Positions 1 through 5,329 of a stretch of DNA of 5,329 nt are shown here, in pieces. This stretch comes from Planctomycetaceae bacterium. Lineage in GTDB: Bacteria > Planctomycetota > UBA1135 > GCA-002686595. The position numbers and the translations under genes were made by a program. The notes under the pieces were generated by a model, which saw only the letters and a list, made by a program, of their open reading frames with translations, did not search any database and had not been told where the DNA came from. Where the stretch lies: positions 1 through 5,329 of the forward strand of contig JABWBL010000279.1 in NCBI GenBank assembly GCA_013360535.1, written 5' to 3'. Position 1 is the stretch's first letter. The number at the start of each line of letters is the position of its first letter.

Positions 1-128
1 CGCAGCGTCAGCCACCGCCCGATCTCCCGACGTCGTTGCATCCCGCACAGGCTGCCGCCGATTCTGCGCGCGGGAAGATGGGGTTCGGCGAACGGTTACT
101 CTCTCATGATGGGTGCAGTCCAGAGTTT
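1..128. other. Downstream flank with no recognisable gene
   Basis: I see no supported gene, RNA or repeat here. The only open frame, on the plus strand from base 36, runs antisense into the beta-helix gene to base 341, has no ribosome binding site and gives a sequence of no recognisable type. Confidence 0.5.
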
Positions 129-156
129 GCGCCTGCGGACCGAGGCCCGCAGGCGC
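129..156 (-). terminator. GC-rich hairpin after the beta-helix gene, possible terminator
   Basis: GCGCCTGCGG (129-138) pairs perfectly with CCGCAGGCGC (147-156) around an 8-nt loop, starting 14 nt after the TGA at 173-171. The position suits transcript termination or 3'-end protection. No T-run follows on the minus strand (it reads AAACTCTGG), so a classic intrinsic terminator is uncertain. The hairpin also supports TGA 173-171 as the real end of the gene. Confidence 0.5.
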
Positions 157-170
157 GTCCGGCCTTGGAT

Positions 171-2462
171 TCACCTGAACTCCGCTTGGAGATTCCCGCG
201 CAGCTTTACCGCGGTGCCCTCAAGCACAACGGGCTGCTGATTGAAGTACGAGTGGTAACACCCACCGCCGGGGACTGTGCACTCATCGTCGAGCTGCTGT
301 ACGTCGTAGAAGGAGATCGGAATCGTGGAAGAGAGGTTTGAAACCGGAGGGTACTGGGAAACGAAGAGACTCCCGAGCTGGTTCAGCGTGTAGCTCCACG
401 GTCCCGGCATCCCCGGGTCGCCGATGTTGTCGAATAGGATGTACTTGACCCGATAGCCGAAGGGGAAGGCGGGGCCGACCACCGGCGGAGCCAGACTCTG
501 CGGCGGGTTGATCCAGCCGTGCACGACCGGCGGTGGGCCCGCGTTCGGGCTCTCCATCTTGTGGTGCACGAGCACGGACATGTTCGCGGCATCCAGTTGC
601 ACGCCGCCCGCCGCTGTCGGGAAGATCATGTGCCGCTCGTTGAAGATGTTCTGGATGTGCGGATTCAGAAACGCTGGCGCTGCGTTCGCTCCGTGGCCGT
701 TCGAATCGTTGGCCCAGCTCGCCGTCGAGATCATCAGGTGCCGCTCGTCGAACCCGATGTCGGTCGCGGCGCCGACCCAGCGCGGGTTGCCCCAGTGCTC
801 GCCGTCCCACTTCGTGAACAGCGAAAGATCGCGGATCGCCGCGGGGTCGAACCGCATCCCCGCTTGCGACGCGAGGCTCGAGATGTCCTCGACATTCGAG
901 ATCGGGTAGGCCGCGTCCTCCATGGGCGAGCCGGGCAGCAGCCTCCAGTCGGCGTAGTCGAAGTAGTCCATTCGGCCTGGGTACTGCGTGTACCGAGCGC
1001 AGATGTACTCGCCTACGAAGCAGGGGTCGAAACCTGCGGGAGCGGACTGGCGCCCGCGCCAGATCGCCACGGCCTCAAGAGGCCAGCCCGTCGAGAAGGC
1101 CGGCGGGAAGGTGAGGTCGATGCACTGGGTGGCCGGCGTCGACACGTTCGAGTGGCTGTTCCACAGGCCGGTGCACTCGTCCTGATAGACCAACGTCGGC
1201 GTGACGACGGGTGCCGAGTAGAAGTAGTTGTTGCCGTTGAGCTGGTCCACGAGGACCGGGTTGAAGGCGTTCGTCGGGATGAAATTCCCAGGAGTGCTTT
1301 CGAACAGGGTGTCTCCCCGGTCGATGCCCAGCAGGGGACGGTGCTGCCACCCGATGTTCGAGCCGTTCGGTTCGTCGTCCCCCGTCCGGAACAGGTTTCC
1401 CATGATGCCGGCGTGGCCGACGCCTCGCAGGATCTGGTTGGGATCGCCGCCCGGGCCGCACATTGGATCGGTGACGTCGATGATGGCGACCGCTCCCTTG
1501 CGGGCGTACCGGTACCACCCGGGGTTCTCCGCCGTCGGCGAGGTGAAGCCCCATTGCGCCATGATGAAAGTGTTGTGCGCGATCAGGAAGGGCTGGTCCC
1601 TGTAGCCACCCAGCACTCCGGCCGCGGGTTGGTAGTACCGCTTGTGCAGCATGATCCCGATCCAAGGTCCCGCCAAGGTGATGGGCGCGACGTTCTGCCC
1701 CGGGTCACCAGCATTGCCGGGGTTGTCCGGGTCGGGAACGTTGAACGAGTGCCGCATGTCGAAGATGCAGTTGCTGATGCGACCGACGCGCTCGACGGGC
1801 TTGTCGTATTCGGGCGCGTCGGAGACCAGAATTTGCAGGTCGCCACTCTGGAGACAGAAACCGTCGAAGACCTCGGCGGTGTCGCCACCGCAAGAACCAT
1901 CGAGCCACGGGGCGGAGACGTTGGCGTAGGGGGTCTGGGCCGGACCGAAGTCACGCGGATGGCTGAGCTCGAACGACACCAGCACTTGAATGTCCGTGGG
2001 CACCGCTCCGTTCGGGTTCGACGGAGGCGGCTGTCCCTCGGGGCTGTTGGGCCAGAAGTGCTGAAGGTGCGTGGGATTGGCCGCCGGCGCCGTGCGCCCC
2101 CGAATGACACAACGCCGAGCTCCCATGCCTTGCACGTGTACTCGGTCGCGCATGTAGATCGACAGCGGGTCGCCGCTGGAGTTGGCGCCCCATGGGCCGT
2201 AGAGCCCCGGCAGTGCCCAGACGATCGCGTGCTCGTTCGGGTTGTTGGCCGGGTCGTAATTCGACCTCAGGTAGTGATGTGCAACGTCAATGGCGCGTTG
2301 CATTGTCTTGAACATGTAATTCGGATCATTGATCCAGAGGAACTGCTGGGCGGTGGTCGAACCAGCACTCGGATCAACTCCGTTGACCGGGTCCACCCAC
2401 ACCTCGATCTTCGTGATCTGGGCGGCGGCTTGCTGGTTGGTGAGAGCGGTGAGAGCCAGCAC
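171..2462 (-). CDS. Large exported parallel beta-helix protein, DUF1565-like; start region out of frame
   Basis: The molecular role is unknown; it is probably an extracellular or cell-surface beta-helix, a fold common in polysaccharide-binding or -cleaving proteins. Numbering from the GTG at 2462, VWVDPVNGVDPSAGS (21-35), FKTMQRAIDVA (51-61), IVWALPGLYGP (80-90) and VHVQGMGARRCVIRG (108-122) match the DUF1565 opening. Helix rungs follow: ISNCIFDM (229-236), IAHNTFIMA (294-302), IMGNLFRT (353-360). LLPGSPMEDAAYP (508-520) and TDIGFDE (567-573) resemble the usual end of such repeats. Residues ~575-763 form a separate region I do not recognise. The natural start is probably ATG 2550: with one 13-bp unit fewer it would add 25 residues and complete a signal peptide (Arg-rich start, RRALLSAALAVLALTALT core, AAAQ end; 788 residues in all). 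As sequenced, an in-frame TGA at 2549-2547 blocks that route. No catalytic residues can be assigned. The stop is TGA 173-171. Confidence 0.85.
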   Translation of the reverse strand: MLALTALTNQQAAAQITKIEVWVDPVNGVDPSAGSTTAQQFLWINDPNYMFKTMQRAIDVAHHYLRSNYDPANNPNEHAIVWALPGLYGPWGANSSGDPLSIYMRDRVHVQGMGARRCVIRGRTAPAANPTHLQHFWPNSPEGQPPPSNPNGAVPTDIQVLVSFELSHPRDFGPAQTPYANVSAPWLDGSCGGDTAEVFDGFCLQSGDLQILVSDAPEYDKPVERVGRISNCIFDMRHSFNVPDPDNPGNAGDPGQNVAPITLAGPWIGIMLHKRYYQPAAGVLGGYRDQPFLIAHNTFIMAQWGFTSPTAENPGWYRYARKGAVAIIDVTDPMCGPGGDPNQILRGVGHAGIMGNLFRTGDDEPNGSNIGWQHRPLLGIDRGDTLFESTPGNFIPTNAFNPVLVDQLNGNNYFYSAPVVTPTLVYQDECTGLWNSHSNVSTPATQCIDLTFPPAFSTGWPLEAVAIWRGRQSAPAGFDPCFVGEYICARYTQYPGRMDYFDYADWRLLPGSPMEDAAYPISNVEDISSLASQAGMRFDPAAIRDLSLFTKWDGEHWGNPRWVGAATDIGFDERHLMISTASWANDSNGHGANAAPAFLNPHIQNIFNERHMIFPTAAGGVQLDAANMSVLVHHKMESPNAGPPPVVHGWINPPQSLAPPVVGPAFPFGYRVKYILFDNIGDPGMPGPWSYTLNQLGSLFVSQYPPVSNLSSTIPISFYDVQQLDDECTVPGGGCYHSYFNQQPVVLEGTAVKLRGNLQAEFR

Positions 2463-2501
2463 CGCGAGCGCCGCACTCAGCAGCGCGCGCCTGGCCTGTG
2501 C

Positions 2502-2548
2502 AGCGAGTCTTCGTAGCGAGTCTTCGTAGCGAGTCTTCGTAGCGAGTC
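2502..2548 (-). repeat. 13-bp tandem repeat at the start codon, frame-setting (candidate phase-variation tract)
   Basis: The minus-strand unit ACTCGCTACGAAG occurs three times without mismatch (2547-2535, 2534-2522, 2521-2509). A fourth copy at 2508-2496 keeps the first 7 bases and matches 10 of 13. The tract begins directly after the ATG at 2550. Since 13 is 1 modulo 3, each gain or loss of a unit changes the frame. With three perfect copies (this sequence) the ATG frame ends at TGA 2376-2374 after 58 codons. With two copies, or five, the same ATG joins the signal peptide and full beta-helix frame. With one or four copies it ends at the TGA at 2479-2477, after 15 or 28 codons. Each unit also contains a small inverted repeat, TCG-CTA-CGA. 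The arithmetic is read directly from the sequence; switching in living cells is inference. Confidence 0.9.
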
Positions 2549-2550
2549 AT

Positions 2551-2565
2551 GCGGGAACTCCTTCT
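2551..2565 (-). promoter_or_regulatory. Strong ribosome binding site and ATG that define the intended start of the beta-helix gene
   Basis: Read on the minus strand, AGAAGGAG (2565-2558) stands 7 nt before an ATG at 2550-2548, near-ideal initiation spacing. The in-frame GTG at 2462, which opens the long frame, has no Shine-Dalgarno and would leave only about 15 residues of signal peptide. The ribosome therefore most likely starts at 2550, even though that ATG is out of frame with the long coding region in this sequence. Confidence 0.82.
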
Positions 2566-2730
2566 TCTGTCGGGAACGTGAAGAAACGCCGCTGTGCGAC
2601 CGCGAGGTCACGGCCGCTCCGACCGGGAAGGTCGCGGCGACGGGTTCAACGCTACCCCAGTCCGTTCGGGCCGCAAGGGGCGAATTCGGGAGGTCTGTCC
2701 CTGGATGGACGGGGGCATGCAGGAAAGAAT
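2551..2730 (-). promoter_or_regulatory. Intergenic leader of the beta-helix gene, presumed promoter region
   Basis: This 180-nt stretch between the terminator and the beta-helix ATG holds no convincing gene. Because a terminator closes the previous unit, a promoter for the beta-helix gene is expected here, but no good -35/-10 pair is visible. The best pairing, TTGCGG with TAGCGT 16 nt downstream, matches the consensus poorly. Two short stem-loops of the same type lie in it: GACC-GCGA-GGTC (2598-2609) and GACC-GGGAA-GGTC (2621-2633). A pair of outer arms, GCGACC (2596-2601) and GGTCGC (2630-2635), could enclose both. They would fall in the 5' leader; a regulatory role is only a guess. Confidence 0.35.
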
Positions 2731-2764
2731 CGGGGCCGGTCACCGCACGCGGTGACCGGCCCCG
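2731..2764 (-). terminator. Rho-independent terminator of the secreted-protein gene
   Basis: A perfect inverted repeat pairs 2731-2744 with 2751-2764 (14 bp, GC-rich, core GGGGCCGGTCACC). The 2745/2750 G-C pair could extend it to 15 bp with a four-base loop. On the minus strand the stem is followed by ATTCTTTCC, a T-rich tail, and it begins 21 nt after the TGA at 2788-2786. On the plus strand no T-run follows, so it should act for the minus-strand transcript only. It separates the upstream genes from the beta-helix gene. Confidence 0.85.
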
Positions 2765-2785
2765 GAGCGAATCGTGGGCCTGAAA

Positions 2786-3046
2786 TCAGGGCACGTACGT
2801 CATTTCGAGCGCGTCGGAGAGGCTCGTGGCCTTGCAGGCCGGCGGATCTCTGAACCAGCCTTGCACGTAGACCTTCTGGCCGACGGTGAAGGGCGAGCCG
2901 AGGGAGCCGGGGTTGGCGGCCTGGAAGGCGTTCCAGTCGAGCGTGAGCGTACCGTCGCAGGAACCGACGGCGCCGCCGGAGAGCTGCGCGGCGGCGCGCG
3001 CGGTCGGGGCCTTCACGCACAGGAAGCTCGAGCCGCCCGAGACGCA
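2786..3046 (-). pseudogene. Severed C-terminal part of the secreted protein (86 codons after the in-frame TGA)
   Basis: These 86 codons directly continue the frame of the upstream secreted protein after its TGA, so the undisrupted gene would run 3757-2786 and encode 323 residues. The segment reads like intact protein and contains no further stop: CVSGGSSFLCVKAPT at the start, then SCDGTLTLDWNAFQAANPG, KVYVQGWFRDPPACKATSL and SDALEMTYVP at the end. The DWNAF, WFRDP and SLSDA-[IL]-E elements belong, as I recall, to the same planctomycete C-terminal module, and Cys pairs are kept. There is no plausible independent start. A GTG at 3016 opens a 76-codon frame but has no Shine-Dalgarno and would omit the first ten residues of the segment. 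It ends at TGA 2788-2786, 21 nt before a strong terminator hairpin, which marks the natural end of the gene. If the interruption is real, it is recent, since the tail has not decayed. Confidence 0.8.
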
Positions 3047-3757
3047 TCAGGGCTGCGGCAGCGCGCCGAGACCGTAGAACACGATGCCGGACTTCTGGCC
3101 CTCCACGTCGTTGATCGTGATCTGGCACGAGCCCGTGCCGGTGACGCTCGGGTTGGCGTTGGCGCTGATCTCGGCCTCGCAGCCGTTGGTCGTCGTGCCC
3201 GCCGTGCAGTAGCTGTTCGGCGCCGCGGGACCCGTGAGCATGTAGCTGCGGAACGCGAGGCGCCAGCCGCAGTCGGCGAAGCAGCCGGGGCCGCCGAGGA
3301 ACAGGAAATTGGGGTAGGTGGGGCTGCCGCTCGTGGGGTTCACGTAGCTGCCGGAGATCCCGCCACCCGAGCCGTTGCCTTGAACCTCGAACACGAACAG
3401 TCCGCCCACGGGCAGCGTGATGTTGGCCGCCGAGGTGTTGATGAAGACGGGCACGACGCCGGAGCTCGTCTGCGTCACGACGGTCTGAAAGAGGATCGGG
3501 CTCGTGTTCCAGCCGGCGCCTGCGCGGATGCGAACCTCGAACGTCGACCCGGAGTTGCCGCTCATGAACACCTCGAGGCCCTCGAGCGTGCCGGCGACAC
3601 CCGCCTGCACTTCCTGCTGCCAGATCAGCGACGGCGCATCGCCGTTGAAGCCGGCGTTGAACATCGAGGAGTTGTCCTGGTCGAGCGTTCCGGTCTGGGC
3701 GACGGCCGCGAGCGAGAGCGTCGCGATGCCGGCGAGGGTGCGAATCAGAGAATGCAT
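3047..3757 (-). CDS. Secreted protein of planctomycete type, cut short by an in-frame TGA
   Basis: Function is unknown. The ATG at 3757-3755 is well supported: an AGGAG Shine-Dalgarno (3768-3764) precedes it by 6 nt, and the first 20 residues form a signal peptide (Arg6, hydrophobic core, AVA|QT cleavage after Ala20). The product is therefore exported. Residues ~25-175 look like an all-beta domain with many Gly, Ser, Thr and Val residues (EVRIRAG, FVFEVQGNGSGGG). Near residue 180 a second module begins: NSYCTAGTTTNGC (181-193), then VEGQKSGIVFYG (218-229). I recognise that pattern from C-terminal modules of secreted planctomycete proteins. Translation stops at TGA 3049-3047 after 236 residues, in the middle of this module, whose remainder continues in the same frame below. 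The gene begins 68 nt after the synthetase stop and could be co-transcribed with it. The stop may be a nonsense mutation, a sequencing error or a read-through site; the module suggests a tryptophan (TGG) originally. Confidence 0.82.
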   Translation of the reverse strand: MHSLIRTLAGIATLSLAAVAQTGTLDQDNSSMFNAGFNGDAPSLIWQQEVQAGVAGTLEGLEVFMSGNSGSTFEVRIRAGAGWNTSPILFQTVVTQTSSGVVPVFINTSAANITLPVGGLFVFEVQGNGSGGGISGSYVNPTSGSPTYPNFLFLGGPGCFADCGWRLAFRSYMLTGPAAPNSYCTAGTTTNGCEAEISANANPSVTGTGSCQITINDVEGQKSGIVFYGLGALPQP

Positions 3758-3768
3758 GGGGATCTCCT
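3758..3768 (-). promoter_or_regulatory. Ribosome binding site of the secreted protein
   Basis: Read on the minus strand, AGGAG (3768-3764) lies 6 nt before the ATG at 3757. It fixes that ATG as the start over longer in-frame readings reaching back inside the synthetase gene, because a signal peptide follows immediately. Confidence 0.8.
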
Positions 3769-3825
3769 GAAGAGGGACTGCTCTGGAGTCTAGGCACGGG
3801 CGCGGAATCCGTGGGGAAGCAACTT

Positions 3826-5329
3826 TCAGGACTTCTGGCCAAGCCGCGCGAGCGCGAGCTCCTTCGCCGAGCGCAGATCGACCTTGCCCGTGCCGAGCAC
3901 CGGCAGGGCCTCGACGAACAGGAAGCTGTCGGCGCGCGGGATGAAGAGGTTGGGGAGCCCGGCCGCGGCGAGCTTGGCGAGCAGCGGCGGGATCGAGTCG
4001 AGTGGGGCGGTCGAGAGCACCGCGAGTCGCTCGCCCTTTGCCTCGTCGGGGAGCGCCGTCACGAGGAACACCTGCGTCGTCGCGTTGGCCGCCTTGTGCA
4101 GCTCGTCCTCGACACGCCCGTGCGGCACCATCTCGCCGCCGATCTTCGAGAAGCGCGACAGACGGTCGGTGATCTTGAGGAAGCCGTCCTCGTCGACGAG
4201 CGCGATGTCGCCGGTGACATACCAGCCGTCGCGCAGCGCCTTCTCCGTGAGGTCCGGCCGCCCGAGATAACCGCGCATCACGTTGGGTCCGCGCACGAGC
4301 AGCATGCCCGGAGTGCCCGGCGCGAGATCGACGCCCGTGTCGGGATCGACGACTCTGGCCACGAGCCCCGGCAGCGGCTGGCCGACAAAACCGCGTCGCC
4401 AGCCCGGTTGGTACAGGCCCGCACCGCGGAAATCGCGTTGGCTCATCGCGACCACCGGCGCACACTCCGTCGCGCCGTACCCCTCGAGCGGGCGGATGCC
4501 GAACTGGTCCTCGAAGGCCTGCGCGAGACGGTCGGTGAGCTTCTCCGCGCCCGTCAGCACGAGGCTGAGCGAACCGAACTGGTGCGGCGGGATGCGGCGC
4601 AAGTAGATCGAGAGCAGCGTCGGCGTCGCGATCAGGAAGCTGACGGCGTGGCGCTCGACGAGGTCACCGATGGCGCCGACGTCGATCGGGCTGGGATGGA
4701 ACACGGCGCCGAGGCCGGAGCGCGCCGGGAACCAGATCGTCGCGGTGAAGCCGAAGGAATGGAAGAACGGCAGGATGCCGAGCACCTTGTCGCTCGTGCC
4801 CACGTGCACGACCTGTTCGAGCGCCGCGCAGTTCGACGCGACATTCGAGTGCGCGAGCATCACGCCCTTGGGCTCGCCCGTGGAGCCGCTCGAGAAGATC
4901 ACGGTGACGATGTCGTCGGGCTTGACCGGGCGCTCGGCGCCGCAGCAGCTCTCGAGCAGCCGCACGGGCGCGAGCCAGGCGAGCGCGAGCGACGACAGGC
5001 GCTCGAAAGTGCCGATTTCCGTGGCAATTTCGTCGATCCAGATCGGTTCGACACCTTCGGGCAACTCGAGCTTGGCCTTCTCGAGGAACAGCTTGCTCGT
5101 GACGACCGTCTTCAGGCCCGACTGGCGCGCCGCGGACGTCATTCCTGCCGGCCCCGTCGTGTAGTTGAGGTTGACCGTCGTGCGGCCGGCGAACGATGCA
5201 GCGATGTTGACCAGCGCACCGCCCACCGAAGGCGGCAGCAGGATGCCGACGTGCGTCTGGTCCGCCCAGCGCCCCTTCAGCGCGCGCCCGAGCGCGATCG
5301 CGCCCGCCAGCGCGCGGATGCGCGACACC
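3826..5329 (-). CDS. AMP-forming acyl-CoA/acyl-ACP synthetase, Aas-like adenylation domain (5' partial)
   Basis: This cytoplasmic or membrane-associated ligase would activate a fatty acid with ATP to an acyl-adenylate and pass it to CoA or acyl carrier protein. About 500 residues are visible, counting residue 1 at 5328. The ANL-family motifs appear in order: P-loop SSGSTGEPKG (146-155), LPFFHSFG (186-193), YGATECAP (284-291), TGD (372-374), the hinge ITDRLSRFSKIGGEMV (386-401), and a C-terminal GTGKVDLR (479-486) whose Lys482 is the expected catalytic lysine. The KIGGEMV hinge and the N-terminal TSKLFLEKAKL stretch resemble the synthetase domain of Aas (lysophospholipid acyltransferase/acyl-ACP synthetase) more than classic FadD. 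A GTG at 5328 is only the window edge; the true start is probably upstream, and an acyltransferase or transporter domain could be fused there. The stop is TGA at 3828-3826. No key residue is missing. The family call is firm; substrate and acceptor are inference. Confidence 0.93.
   Translation of the reverse strand, partial: VSRIRALAGAIALGRALKGRWADQTHVGILLPPSVGGALVNIAASFAGRTTVNLNYTTGPAGMTSAARQSGLKTVVTSKLFLEKAKLELPEGVEPIWIDEIATEIGTFERLSSLALAWLAPVRLLESCCGAERPVKPDDIVTVIFSSGSTGEPKGVMLAHSNVASNCAALEQVVHVGTSDKVLGILPFFHSFGFTATIWFPARSGLGAVFHPSPIDVGAIGDLVERHAVSFLIATPTLLSIYLRRIPPHQFGSLSLVLTGAEKLTDRLAQAFEDQFGIRPLEGYGATECAPVVAMSQRDFRGAGLYQPGWRRGFVGQPLPGLVARVVDPDTGVDLAPGTPGMLLVRGPNVMRGYLGRPDLTEKALRDGWYVTGDIALVDEDGFLKITDRLSRFSKIGGEMVPHGRVEDELHKAANATTQVFLVTALPDEAKGERLAVLSTAPLDSIPPLLAKLAAAGLPNLFIPRADSFLFVEALPVLGTGKVDLRSAKELALARLGQKS

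Noticed and set aside
519..2516. 665-codon plus-strand open frame opposite the beta-helix gene.
   Set aside because: Its translation is Arg/Val/Asp-rich without domains, as expected for the complement of a GC-rich gene. The minus-strand frame has clear beta-helix motifs.
2496..2548. The 13-bp repeats as a CRISPR array or an origin iteron cluster.
   Set aside because: The units are directly adjacent with no spacers, too few and too short, and lie inside the 5' coding region of a gene with no replication gene nearby.
3044..3049. TGA reassigned as a sense codon (alternative genetic code).
   Set aside because: The other three natural gene ends here (173-171, 2788-2786, 3828-3826) are all TGA, two of them followed by hairpins, and tryptophan is otherwise encoded by TGG. 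TGA is clearly a stop in this genome.
3010..3049. Selenocysteine insertion at the in-frame TGA.
   Set aside because: The bases after the TGA form only a weak 4-bp CTCG/CGAG stem placed very close to the TGA, not a credible bacterial SECIS element, and the module does not resemble a known selenoprotein.
3045..3049. TGATG overlap suggesting termination-reinitiation at the premature stop.
   Set aside because: The overlapping ATG (3047-3045) opens a different frame that yields an Arg-rich shadow sequence, not the conserved tail.
2774..3793. 339-codon plus-strand open frame opposite the secreted-protein gene.
   Set aside because: It is low-complexity (Ala/Arg/Glu/Gly) and antisense to a gene with a ribosome binding site, signal peptide and terminator.
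3795..3813. CACGG...CCGTG inverted repeat between the synthetase and the secreted-protein gene as a terminator.
   Set aside because: It has only a 5-bp stem with a 9-nt loop and no T-run on the minus strand, which is too weak to call.

Overview
The window is GC-rich bacterial DNA with three genes, all on the minus strand, so they are read from high to low coordinates. The lineage looks like Planctomycetota, or a similar group rich in large secreted proteins. The main clue is the middle gene, whose C-terminal half has the Cys-rich, VEGQK-containing architecture I associate with secreted proteins of uncultured planctomycetes. This assignment rests on recall of protein families and was not checked by a search.

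Layout in transcription order. (1) 5329-3826: the C-terminal ~500 residues of an AMP-forming acyl-CoA/acyl-ACP synthetase resembling the Aas adenylation domain; its 5' end lies outside the window. (2) After a 68-nt gap, 3757-2786: a secreted protein with a clear ribosome binding site and signal peptide. An in-frame TGA at codon 237 (3049-3047) interrupts it. Another 86 well-preserved codons follow in the same frame, ending at a second TGA and then a textbook intrinsic terminator (2731-2764). (3) 2550-171: a large exported parallel beta-helix (DUF1565-like) protein, followed by a GC-rich hairpin (129-156).

The most interesting feature is at the 5' end of gene 3. A strong Shine-Dalgarno and ATG (2550) are followed immediately by a 13-bp tandem repeat, three perfect copies plus a degenerate fourth. 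Because 13 is not a multiple of 3, copy number sets the reading frame. With the three copies seen here the ATG runs out of frame and stops after 58 codons. Removing one copy would join the same ATG in frame to a complete signal peptide and the whole 763-codon body. That is the structure of a slipped-strand ON/OFF (phase-variation) switch, present here in the OFF state; an assembly error or a fixed mutation is the main alternative.

Thus both exported proteins are interrupted as sequenced, by different kinds of lesion, while the cytoplasmic enzyme is intact as far as it can be seen. Genes 1 and 2 are close enough to share a transcript. Gene 3 lies behind the terminator and probably has its own promoter in 2551-2730, though I see no convincing -35/-10 pair. 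Nothing indicates that the three genes form one pathway. I found no RNA genes, CRISPR arrays, insertion sequences or phage genes.
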